From the NCBI GenBank assembly GCA_021811225.1, contig JAJZPJ010000024.1, positions 1 through 19,267 on the forward strand: 19,267 nt of DNA, written 5' to 3'. The DNA is from Pseudomonadota bacterium (GTDB lineage Bacteria > Pseudomonadota > Gammaproteobacteria > Burkholderiales > Rhodocyclaceae). Under the pieces are notes generated by a model. It saw only the letters and a program-made list of their open reading frames with translations, was not told the DNA's origin and did not search any database. A program made the translations under genes and the position numbers. Below, piece after piece: positions 7,542 to 13,621 of this stretch (position 1 is its first letter; every line of letters begins with the position of its first letter).

Positions 7542-8420
7542 CTATGCGGTCAGGGCGCCGCGCATGTTCTTCAGCGCCTTGGCTTCGATTTGCCGGATGC
7601 GTTCTGCCGAGACGCCATACTCCGCAGCCAGTTCATGCAGCGTCGCCGCCTCGCCCTCTTCCGCCAGCCAGCGGCGCGTCACGATCGCCCTGCTGCGCGG
7701 ATCGAGCGAGTCTAAGGCGGTGCGCAGGCCATCGCCCTGGAGGCGGTCGTATTCGATGCGTTCCAGCACCGCGGTGGGCTCGAAGCTGGCATCGGCGGGG
7801 AGGTAAGCGATCGGTGCGTAACGTTCGTCGTCGTCGTCGCTGAGCGGTTCCAGGGAAATATCCTGGCCGGACAGCCGCGTTTCCATTTCGATCACTTCCT
7901 CGGGCTTGACGCTGAGCTGTTTGGCCATCGCCTGGACCTCGTCGGGCCCGAGGGTGGACAGACTCTGCTTCAGGCTGCGCAGGTTGAAGAACAACTTGCG
8001 CTGCGCCTTGGTGGTGGCGATCTTCACCAGACGCCAGTTTTTCAGGATGTATTCGTGGATCTCGGCCTTGATCCAGTGCATCGCGAAGGAAACCAGCCGG
8101 ACGCCGCGCTCCGGATCGAAGCGTTTGACCGCCTTCATCAGGCCGATATTGCCCTCCTGGATCAGGTCGGCGTGCGGCAGGCCGTAGCCCAGATAGCCGC
8201 GGGCGATCGAAACCACCAGCCGCAGGTGGGAGAGCACCAGCGCGCGAGCCGCTTCCAGATCCTCGTGGTCGCGCAGCCGGCGGGCCAGGGCGACTTCCTG
8301 ATCTTCCGACAGCATCGGCATCTGGTAGGCGGACTGGATATAAGCTTCCAGACTTCCTGCGCCGACGGGCATTGCAAGAAGATCGACGGATAGCGACATA
8401 CTCGACAGAGCATCACCCAT
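7542..8420 (-). CDS. rpoH: RNA polymerase sigma-32 (heat shock sigma factor)
   Basis: Sigma-70 family factor that directs RNA polymerase to heat-shock promoters. The 292-residue protein has regions 1.2 to 4: HLRLVVSIARGY and DLIQEGNIGLMKAVKRFDP (region 2), the RpoH box QRKLFFNLR (residues 140-148) that distinguishes RpoH from RpoD and RpoS, and a C-terminal helix-turn-helix (LHELAAEYGVSAERIRQIE). ATG 8420 was chosen because AAGGAGA (8434-8428) is too close to the in-frame ATG at 8426 but well spaced from 8420; the two differ by two residues. It lies downstream of ftsX in the same direction but has its own promoter with a CIRCE operator. Confidence 0.96.
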   Translation of the reverse strand: MGDALSSMSLSVDLLAMPVGAGSLEAYIQSAYQMPMLSEDQEVALARRLRDHEDLEAARALVLSHLRLVVSIARGYLGYGLPHADLIQEGNIGLMKAVKRFDPERGVRLVSFAMHWIKAEIHEYILKNWRLVKIATTKAQRKLFFNLRSLKQSLSTLGPDEVQAMAKQLSVKPEEVIEMETRLSGQDISLEPLSDDDDERYAPIAYLPADASFEPTAVLERIEYDRLQGDGLRTALDSLDPRSRAIVTRRWLAEEGEAATLHELAAEYGVSAERIRQIEAKALKNMRGALTA

Positions 8421-8440
8421 ATTCATTTCTCCTTGAGTTC

Positions 8441-8470
8441 ATTTTAGCACTCTCGGCGTTCGAGTGCCAA
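8441..8470 (-). promoter_or_regulatory. Sigma-70-type promoter of rpoH
   Basis: Reading the minus strand, TTGGCA (8470-8465) and TAAAAT (8446-8441) are 18 bases apart, and TGC directly before TAAAAT gives an extended -10. The predicted transcript start is near 8434, at or next to the ribosome binding site, which leaves a leader of only about 10-15 bases. No sigma-32-type promoter is apparent in the 61-base gap. Confidence 0.7.
8444..8470. promoter_or_regulatory. CIRCE operator (predicted HrcA binding site) over the rpoH promoter
   Basis: On the plus strand TTAGCACTC (8444-8452), a 9-base spacer, then GAGTGCCAA (8462-8470). The CIRCE consensus is TTAGCACTC-N9-GAGTGCTAA, so the left arm is perfect, the right arm has one mismatch and the spacer length is exact. 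The site spans the promoter from the -35 to most of the -10, so HrcA binding should block polymerase. The hrcA gene is not in this window. Confidence 0.9.
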
Positions 8471-8487
8471 TCCGGTCGGGAGTTCCC

Positions 8488-9390
8488 TCAGACGGGTTCG
8501 CGCAGGTGCCTACCCAGCGAGAGGGCGGCACCGAGCCAGCCCAGGCCGGCGGCGAAAGCGAGCAGGAGCAGGGAGTCGGGTACCCCGAGCGGCTGCAGGG
8601 CGGCGCTGGCGTGGTACAGCGCCGCCAGTTCGGCCACCGGAGCGCGCAGCGCCAGGGTGACGGCGAGCACGATCAGCCAGGCGACCGCCCCGCCGAGCAG
8701 TCCCTGCACGGCGCCGAAGTAGTAGAAGGGCCGACAGATGAAGGCATCGGTCGCACCGAGCAGCCGGCTCAGTTCGATCTCGGCGCGCTGACTCACGACC
8801 TGCAGGCGAATGGTGGTGAAGGTGATCGCCACCAGACCCAGCCCGAGCAAGGCCGCCAGCACGACCACGCTGGTCCGTCCCAGGCGCAGCAAGGCGTCGA
8901 GACGACGGACCCAGGCGGAGTCGAGCTGGACATGCTCGACCTTCGGCCACTGGCGGAATTCGTCGCGCAGAGCGTCCATCGCCGTCGGGTCGGCGTTGCG
9001 CGGGGTCACGACAAAAGCGTCGGGGAAGGGATTGCTGGGCAGGGCGGCGAGCAGTTCCGCCAATCCCTCCCGGGCTTGAAAGCGTTTCAGCGCCTCGCTG
9101 CGCGGGATATAGCGCAGCTCCTTGACCTGCGGATTGTTCTTCAGGCGGGTTGTAATGTCATCGACCGCCTTGCGGTCGGCGTCGAGCGCCAGAAACAGCG
9201 AGACTTGCGGCGCGGCATTGGCATTGCGGGCGATCTGCAAGGCGTTGCCGAGCAGCATCTGGCCGCCCGCCGGCAGGGCCAGCGCGATGCCGACCGCGAG
9301 CAAGGAGAGCAGGGTGTTGACCGGCGCCGCCGCCAGACGCGAGAGCGCCCAAGCGAGCGCCCTGAAGTGCTGCGCGAGCCAGGCGTTCAT
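8488..9390 (-). CDS. ftsX: Cell division protein FtsX
   Basis: Permease-like partner of FtsE in the divisome. It passes ATP-driven conformational change to periplasmic activators of cell-wall amidases. The 300-residue protein shows a cytoplasmic N terminus, a first helix at about 25-45, a periplasmic domain at about 46-170 (IPRSEALKRF is a typical stretch), then three helices near 173-196, 222-247 and 275-292. A conserved cytoplasmic EIELSRLLGATD segment contacts the ATPase. The length fits betaproteobacterial FtsX. ATG 9390 overlaps the ftsE stop by four bases, consistent with coupled translation. Confidence 0.95.
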   Translation of the reverse strand: MNAWLAQHFRALAWALSRLAAAPVNTLLSLLAVGIALALPAGGQMLLGNALQIARNANAAPQVSLFLALDADRKAVDDITTRLKNNPQVKELRYIPRSEALKRFQAREGLAELLAALPSNPFPDAFVVTPRNADPTAMDALRDEFRQWPKVEHVQLDSAWVRRLDALLRLGRTSVVVLAALLGLGLVAITFTTIRLQVVSQRAEIELSRLLGATDAFICRPFYYFGAVQGLLGGAVAWLIVLAVTLALRAPVAELAALYHASAALQPLGVPDSLLLLAFAAGLGWLGAALSLGRHLREPV

Positions 9391-10040
9391 GGGATCAATT
9401 TCCCGTGGTCGAGCACCAGGCGGCGCGGCGCGAAGGGAGCGAACAGGGTGTCGTCGCAGGTGGCGATCAGGACGGTGACGCCGACCTGCTGGAAGTCCCT
9501 GAAAATTGCCGCGACTTCGCCGGCCGTGTCCGGATCGAGGTGGGCGGTCGGCTCGTCGGCGAGCAGGATGCCGGGGCGACCCACCACCGCGCGGGCGATG
9601 GCCAGCCGCTGCTGTTCCCCGCCGGAGAGTGCGACGGGCAGCGCTCTTTCGCGACCCCGCAAGCCGACCTTGTCGAGCGCGGCGCGCACGCGCCCGGCGG
9701 CCTCTTTCGGGGGGAAGCCGGCGATCGCCAGTGGCAGCATGATGTTTTCGAAGACGCTGCGGTCGAACAGGAGTTTCTGATCCTGGAATATCAGTCCGAG
9801 GTTCCGGCGCAGAAACGGAATCGCCGGACGCTTCAGGTGGCCGACGTCCTGCCCCCCCACCAGCACCGCGCCGGCGCTGGGCCGTTCGATCGCCGCGATC
9901 AGTTTCAGCACGGTGGTCTTGCCGGCGCCGGAATGGCCGGTGATCAGCACCAGTTCGCCCGGCGCGACGGAGAAGCTGAGACCGTCGAGCGCAACCCCTG
10001 CGGGCGGATAGCGGCGGCTGACCTGCTCGAAGCGGATCAT
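9387..10040 (-). CDS. ftsE: Cell division ATP-binding protein FtsE, with H-loop His replaced by Cys
   Basis: Cytoplasmic ABC ATPase of the FtsEX complex. The start at 10040 gives the family's canonical MIRFEQVSRRY; an upstream in-frame start would add five residues. The 217-residue protein has Walker A GHSGAGKTT (35-43), a Q-loop in LIFQDQKLL, the signature LSGGEQQR, and Walker B with the D-loop (ILLADEPTAHLD). The H-loop, normally ATHD, reads ATCDD, with Cys195 in place of the switch histidine (codon at 9458-9456). The gene is otherwise intact, full length and in its normal operon place, so it is not an obvious pseudogene. It lies 115 bases after ftsY. Confidence 0.95.
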   Translation of the reverse strand: MIRFEQVSRRYPPAGVALDGLSFSVAPGELVLITGHSGAGKTTVLKLIAAIERPSAGAVLVGGQDVGHLKRPAIPFLRRNLGLIFQDQKLLFDRSVFENIMLPLAIAGFPPKEAAGRVRAALDKVGLRGRERALPVALSGGEQQRLAIARAVVGRPGILLADEPTAHLDPDTAGEVAAIFRDFQQVGVTVLIATCDDTLFAPFAPRRLVLDHGKLIP

Positions 10041-10155
10041 GCGCCTTTCCCCCATCCCCCTTGCCGCGGGCGACTACGGCTCGCCCTCGCCCGGCTCAGA
10101 ACCGCAGCTCTTTGGCTGCCCCGGGCCCGTCGCCGGGGCCGGACATGAGCCTCGC
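10041..10155. other. ftsY-ftsE spacer with a GC-rich inverted repeat
   Basis: The 115-base spacer holds GCCCCGG (10118-10124) and CCGGGGC (10133-10139), a 7-bp stem with an 8-base loop. No T-tract follows on either strand, so it is not a convincing terminator. It might act as a stability or processing element in the ftsYEX message. A second small repeat, ATGAGC-CTC-GCTCAT (10145-10159), spans the ftsY stop. No gene is visible here. Confidence 0.35.
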
Positions 10156-11115
10156 TCATTGCTCGAACAGCGCGGCGACGAACTCGTGGGCGGAGAAAGG
10201 CTGCAGGTCGTCTATGCCCTCGCCGACGCCGATGAAGCGCAACGCGATGGGCTGCTGCCGGGCGATGGCAGCGATGACGCCGCCCTTGGCGGTGCCGTCG
10301 AGCTTGGTGACGATCAGGCCGGTGACGCCGATGGCCTTGTCGAAGGCCCGGACCTGCGTCAGCGTGTTCTGGCCGATGTTGGCGTCGAGCACCAGCATCA
10401 CCTCGTGCGGTCCCGAGGGGTCCGCCTTCTGGATCACGCGCTTGACCTTGGCGATTTCCTCCATCAGGTGCAGCTGGGTCGGCAGCCGTCCCGCGGTGTC
10501 GGCCAGCACGACGTCGATGCCGCGCGCTTGGGCGGCGTGGATGGCATCGAAGACGACGGCGGCAGGATCGCCCGATTCCTGACTGATCACCGTCACGCCG
10601 TTCCTGTCGCCCCAGGTCTGCAACTGCTCCCGTGCCGCGGCGCGGAAGGTGTCGCCGGCGGCGAGCAGCACCGACTTGCCCTGGGCCTGAAAGTGACGCG
10701 CGAGCTTGCCGATCGAGGTGGTCTTGCCGGCGCCATTGACGCCGGCGATCATGATGATGAAGGGCTTGTGCGTCGAGACGTCCAGCGGCTGCTGCAGGGG
10801 CGTCAAGAGCCGTTCCAACGACTGGGTCAGGGCCGCCTGCAATTGGGCCGGGGTTTCCAACTTGTCCCGCTTGACGGCGGCCTTCAGGTCGTCCAGCAGA
10901 TAGCGGGTCGCCTCGACGCCGACATCGGCCATCAGCAGGGTCGCTTCCAGTTCGTCGAGCAAATCGTCGTCGATCCGGGTACGGCGAAACAGCGCCGTCA
11001 GCCGGCCGCCGAGTTGGGCGCGGCTGCGCGCCAGACCCCGTTTCAGTCGTTCGGTCCAGCTGGACTTGGCCTCTGCGGACTCTTCTGCGGGTTTTTTCTT
11101 GAGGAAACCAAGCAT
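10156..11115 (-). CDS. ftsY: Signal recognition particle receptor FtsY
   Basis: SRP-type GTPase at the inner membrane that receives ribosome-SRP complexes and hands nascent membrane proteins to the Sec translocon. The 319-residue protein begins MLGFLKKK, with only a short basic and charged N terminus instead of the long acidic A domain of E. coli. It has a four-helix N domain (about 20-110) and an NG GTPase core. GTPase motifs are G1 GVNGAGKTT (125-133), DTFRAA (155-160), DTAGR (206-210) and TKLDG (270-274), with LDANIGQN in between. It is the first gene of ftsY-ftsE-ftsX, diverging from rsmD across a 246-base spacer. Confidence 0.96.
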   Translation of the reverse strand: MLGFLKKKPAEESAEAKSSWTERLKRGLARSRAQLGGRLTALFRRTRIDDDLLDELEATLLMADVGVEATRYLLDDLKAAVKRDKLETPAQLQAALTQSLERLLTPLQQPLDVSTHKPFIIMIAGVNGAGKTTSIGKLARHFQAQGKSVLLAAGDTFRAAAREQLQTWGDRNGVTVISQESGDPAAVVFDAIHAAQARGIDVVLADTAGRLPTQLHLMEEIAKVKRVIQKADPSGPHEVMLVLDANIGQNTLTQVRAFDKAIGVTGLIVTKLDGTAKGGVIAAIARQQPIALRFIGVGEGIDDLQPFSAHEFVAALFEQ

Positions 11116-11361
11116 GGCGATCGGTAACGAGGGTGGGTTATGGCGCGCGACTGACAGAGTTTCGGTGAAGGCTTATGATGCGCGGCTCGAACGGACTCAT
11201 TTTAGCAGAAGCCCCTCAACCACCATGACGCAGAACACCATCGCCGCGGCGCCGAGGCTGGCGTTCATGACCGCCATTCCGCCGGGTGCTGCCGTTGTCC
11301 GACAAGCCGAATCGGCGCGCTCGGCCAGCGCGCTCCCGGGCGGCGATTGAAACGGACCCCG
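11116..11361. other. Divergent intergenic region between ftsY and rsmD
   Basis: The 246-base gap holds a candidate ftsY promoter on the minus strand and a short inverted repeat TTGTC-C-GACAA (11295-11305) upstream of rsmD. A 41-codon ATG frame (11225-11350) has no ribosome site and no recognisable family. No clear -35/-10 pair for rsmD could be picked out. Confidence 0.5.
11199..11207 (-). promoter_or_regulatory. Candidate extended -10 promoter for ftsY
   Basis: The minus strand reads TGCTAAAAT (11207-11199), the same extended -10 as the rpoH promoter. No good -35 hexamer lies 16-18 bases upstream. It would give an ftsY leader of roughly 75-80 bases. Confidence 0.4.
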
Positions 11362-11916
11362 ATGTCCCGGATCCGCATCACCGGTGGCACGTGGCGCAGC
11401 CGCCTGATCGCCGTCGCCGGCATCCGCGGCTTGCGGCCGACGCCGGATCGCGTGCGCCAGACGCTGTTCAACTGGCTCGGACAGGATCTTTCCGGGCGGT
11501 CATGCCTGGATCTGTTCGCCGGCAGCGGCGTGCTCGGTTTCGAGGCCGCCTCGCGCGGCGCGGCGAGAGTCACCTTGGTTGAGCAGGATCAAGGCGCGTT
11601 TGCGGCGCTGCGGCAGAATGCGCAGGCGCTGGGCGGCGCGCAACTGGAGCTGGTCCGGGCGGATGCGTTAACATTCATGCGCTCGGCAGCGGAGTCTGGC
11701 GGGCCTGGGCGGGGACGCTACGACTTGGTGTTTCTCGACCCGCCTTACCGCCAAGGCTGGCTCGCGCGCATCGAGCCCCTGCTGCAAAACATCGCGAATC
11801 CGGGCGCCCGGCTGTACGTCGAAGCCGAGCATGCCGTCGAGTCGCTCGGAGAATGGGCCAGCGTGCGCGCCGGCCGGGCGGGGCAAGTTTATTATCATCT
11901 GTTGGAGCGGCAATGA
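11362..11916 (+). CDS. rsmD: 16S rRNA (guanine966-N2)-methyltransferase RsmD
   Basis: SAM-dependent enzyme that methylates the exocyclic amine of G966 in 16S rRNA on the assembled 30S subunit. ATG 11362 gives the family's typical MSRIRITGG start; the in-frame TTG at 11347 would add five residues. The 184-residue Rossmann-fold protein has LRPTPDRVRQTLFNWL (24-39), the SAM-binding DLFAGSGVLGFEAASRGA (from Asp50), and the N6/N2-methyltransferase catalytic motif DPPY (126-129). Its stop overlaps the coaD start by four bases; rsmD-coaD is a widely conserved pair. Confidence 0.95.
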   Translation: MSRIRITGGTWRSRLIAVAGIRGLRPTPDRVRQTLFNWLGQDLSGRSCLDLFAGSGVLGFEAASRGAARVTLVEQDQGAFAALRQNAQALGGAQLELVRADALTFMRSAAESGGPGRGRYDLVFLDPPYRQGWLARIEPLLQNIANPGARLYVEAEHAVESLGEWASVRAGRAGQVYYHLLERQ

Positions 11917-12398
11917 GCAACGGCATCGCCATCTATCCGGGCACTTTCGACCCGCTGACCCGCGGTCACGAGGATCTCGTGCGCCGCGCATCGAAGTTGT
12001 TTCAGCGCGTCATCGTCGGCGTCGCGGGCAGCCGCAACAAGAGGCCATTTTTCACGCTCGACGAGCGGGTGGGTATCGCGCGCGAGGTGTTGGCCGACTT
12101 CAGCAACGTCGAGGTCCATGGCTTCGACTGTCTGCTGATGGACTTCATGCGCGAGCACGGAGCGAAGGTCATCCTGCGCGGATTGCGCGCGGTGTCCGAT
12201 TTCGAGTACGAGTTTCAGATGGCCGGGATGAACCGCAATCTTTATCCGGATGTCGAAACCGTATTTCTCACGCCGGGCGAGCAATACATGTTCATTTCCG
12301 CCACCATGGTGCGCGAGATCGCCAGCCTGGGCGGCAATGTCGGTAAATTCGTGCAGCCGTTGGTGGAGCGGCGGCTGGCAGAAAAACTCAAACTTTGA
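11913..12398 (+). CDS. coaD: Phosphopantetheine adenylyltransferase
   Basis: Catalyses ATP + 4'-phosphopantetheine to dephospho-CoA + PPi, the penultimate step of coenzyme A synthesis. The 161-residue protein has normal length. The N-terminal nucleotidyltransferase signature is YPGTFDPLTRGHEDL, with the TxGH motif at 16-19 (His19). The hairpin LRGLRAVSDFEYEFQMAGMNR is intact, and the C-terminal ISATMVREIA (from residue 128) corresponds to the usual ISSTxVR motif. ATG 11913 overlaps the rsmD stop. The next gene begins 12 bases after the stop. Confidence 0.97.
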   Translation: MSNGIAIYPGTFDPLTRGHEDLVRRASKLFQRVIVGVAGSRNKRPFFTLDERVGIAREVLADFSNVEVHGFDCLLMDFMREHGAKVILRGLRAVSDFEYEFQMAGMNRNLYPDVETVFLTPGEQYMFISATMVREIASLGGNVGKFVQPLVERRLAEKLKL

Positions 12399-12410
12399 AA
12401 AGGATTTGCA

Positions 12411-12662
12411 ATGGCTCTGATGATTACCGATGAATGCATCAACTGCGACGTGTGCGAACCCGAGTGCCCGAACAACGCCATCTCGCAAGGGGACGAGACC
12501 TATCAGATCGATCCGGACAAGTGCACCGAGTGCGTCGGTCACTACGATACGCCGCAATGTCGCGAGGTCTGCCCGGTCGACTGCATTCCGCTCAATCCCG
12601 ACCGGATCGAGAGCAAGGAGCAACTGATGCAGAAGTACTTGCGCCTGACCGGTAAAGCTTGA
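12411..12662 (+). CDS. YfhL-type 2[4Fe-4S] ferredoxin
   Basis: Small cytoplasmic electron carrier of 83 residues. The first cluster motif is CINCDVCEPEC (Cys9, 12, 15, 19). The second is Cys38, Cys41, Cys50, Cys54, with the eight-residue insertion CVGHYDTPQC characteristic of the Allochromatium/YfhL subgroup; Cys58 completes the crossed pair pattern. All cluster ligands are present, followed by the usual C-terminal helix (IESKEQLMQKYLRL). AAAAGGA lies upstream of ATG 12411. A coaD-ferredoxin neighbourhood is common in betaproteobacteria; the physiological partner cannot be read from the sequence. It converges on mutM with an 11-base gap. Confidence 0.95.
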   Translation: MALMITDECINCDVCEPECPNNAISQGDETYQIDPDKCTECVGHYDTPQCREVCPVDCIPLNPDRIESKEQLMQKYLRLTGKA

Positions 12663-12673
12663 GCCCTGCGGCT

Positions 12674-13486
12674 TCAGCGCTGGCAGCGGGGGCAGTGGAA
12701 GGTGGCCCGGTTCGCCTGGCGCAGGCTCCTCACCGTGCCGCCGCAGACGCGACAGGCTTCCCCGGCGCGGCCATAGACGAAATACTGCTGCTGGAAGTAA
12801 CCGGCGCTGCCGTCGGAATGCACGAAGTCGCGTAGGCTGCTGCCGCCGGCGGCGATGGCCGCCGCGAGCGTGCTGCGCACTTCCGGGACCAGACGCTGGT
12901 AGCGCCGGTACGAAATCCTTCCCGCCGGCGTGCGCGGATCGATGCCGGCGCGGAACAGACTCTCGGAAGCGTAGATGTTGCCGATGCCGACCACCAGATG
13001 GCTGTCCATCAACGTCTGCTTGATCGGCGCGTTCTTGCCGCGCGTCCGTTCGAACAGCCAGAGCGGCGTAAACCCTTCTTCGAGCGGTTCCTGCCCGAGC
13101 GTCGCGAGCAGCGGATGCCGGCTGGGGTTGCCCGCCAGCCACAGCGCAGCGCCGAATCGGCGCGGGTCGCGCAGCCGCAGCAGTATCCGGCCGAATTCGA
13201 GATCGAGGTGATCGTGTTTCGCCGGCGGCGTGCCGATTTTGAGCAGGCGCAGACTGCCCGACATGCCCAGGTGCAGCAGGAGGCTGCCTGCGCCGAAATC
13301 CAGCAGCAGATATTTGCCGCGGCGGTCGATCGCCAGCAGGGTGCATCCGGTCAGGCGCCGGGCCAGGCTCTGCGGCAGCGGGTAGCGCAACCGCGGCGTG
13401 CGCAGCACGACGCCGCTGACCGTGCGACCGGTCAGTTCGGGGGCGATGCCAAGGCGGGTGACTTCGACTTCGGGTAATTCGGGCAT
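12674..13486 (-). CDS. mutM: Formamidopyrimidine-DNA glycosylase (Fpg)
   Basis: Bifunctional base-excision repair enzyme that removes 8-oxoguanine and formamidopyrimidines and nicks the backbone by beta/delta elimination. The 270-residue protein starts MPELPEVE, supplying the catalytic Pro (after Met removal) and Glu. Lys58 in RRGKYLL is the conserved DNA-contacting lysine. The helix-two-turn-helix region holds GIGNIYASESLFRAGIDP. The C-terminal zinc finger has Cys245, Cys248, Cys265 and Cys268, with Arg260 in ANRATFHC. All key residues are intact. It diverges from the TPR gene and converges with the ferredoxin gene. Confidence 0.97.
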   Translation of the reverse strand: MPELPEVEVTRLGIAPELTGRTVSGVVLRTPRLRYPLPQSLARRLTGCTLLAIDRRGKYLLLDFGAGSLLLHLGMSGSLRLLKIGTPPAKHDHLDLEFGRILLRLRDPRRFGAALWLAGNPSRHPLLATLGQEPLEEGFTPLWLFERTRGKNAPIKQTLMDSHLVVGIGNIYASESLFRAGIDPRTPAGRISYRRYQRLVPEVRSTLAAAIAAGGSSLRDFVHSDGSAGYFQQQYFVYGRAGEACRVCGGTVRSLRQANRATFHCPRCQR

Positions 13487-13537
13487 GGCCGGGTCCGGAA
13501 GGGCGATGGCGGGCTGAAGTCGGCGCGTGACGCGCGC

Positions 13538-13565
13538 TTGCTGCAGGCGGCGAAACTGCTAACAT
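13538..13565 (+). promoter_or_regulatory. Candidate promoter of the TPR-lolB-ispE genes
   Basis: TTGCTG (13538-13543), a 16-base spacer, then TAACAT (13560-13565) preceded by TGC, an extended -10 like those seen for rpoH and ftsY. The predicted transcript start is near 13572, leaving a leader of about 30-50 bases. Confidence 0.45.
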
Positions 13566-13621
13566 GGGTGCGAACCAAATTCTAAACCAGTCGTCCAATC
13601 GCCGTGACCTTCCCTTTCCCT

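Noticed and set aside
8464..9780. 438-codon plus-strand open frame opposite ftsX and ftsE
   Set aside because: Gln/Gly/Arg-rich translation with no domain, antisense to two well-supported genes; its start lies inside the CIRCE element.
10039..11127. 362-codon plus-strand open frame opposite ftsY
   Set aside because: Antisense shadow of a gene with all SRP GTPase motifs; no ribosome site and no recognisable family.
11295..11305. TTGTC-C-GACAA inverted repeat upstream of rsmD as an operator
   Set aside because: Only five bases per arm, single copy and no match to an operator family I recognise; chance occurrence is likely.
11225..11350. 41-codon ATG frame upstream of rsmD
   Set aside because: No ribosome site, no hydrophobic or conserved segment and no family recognised; could be chance in GC-rich DNA.
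11895..13598. 567-codon minus-strand open frame across coaD, ferredoxin and into the mutM region
   Set aside because: It is a GC-driven shadow: low-complexity His/Arg/Ala-rich translation, antisense to coaD and the ferredoxin gene and out of frame with mutM, all of which have intact motifs.
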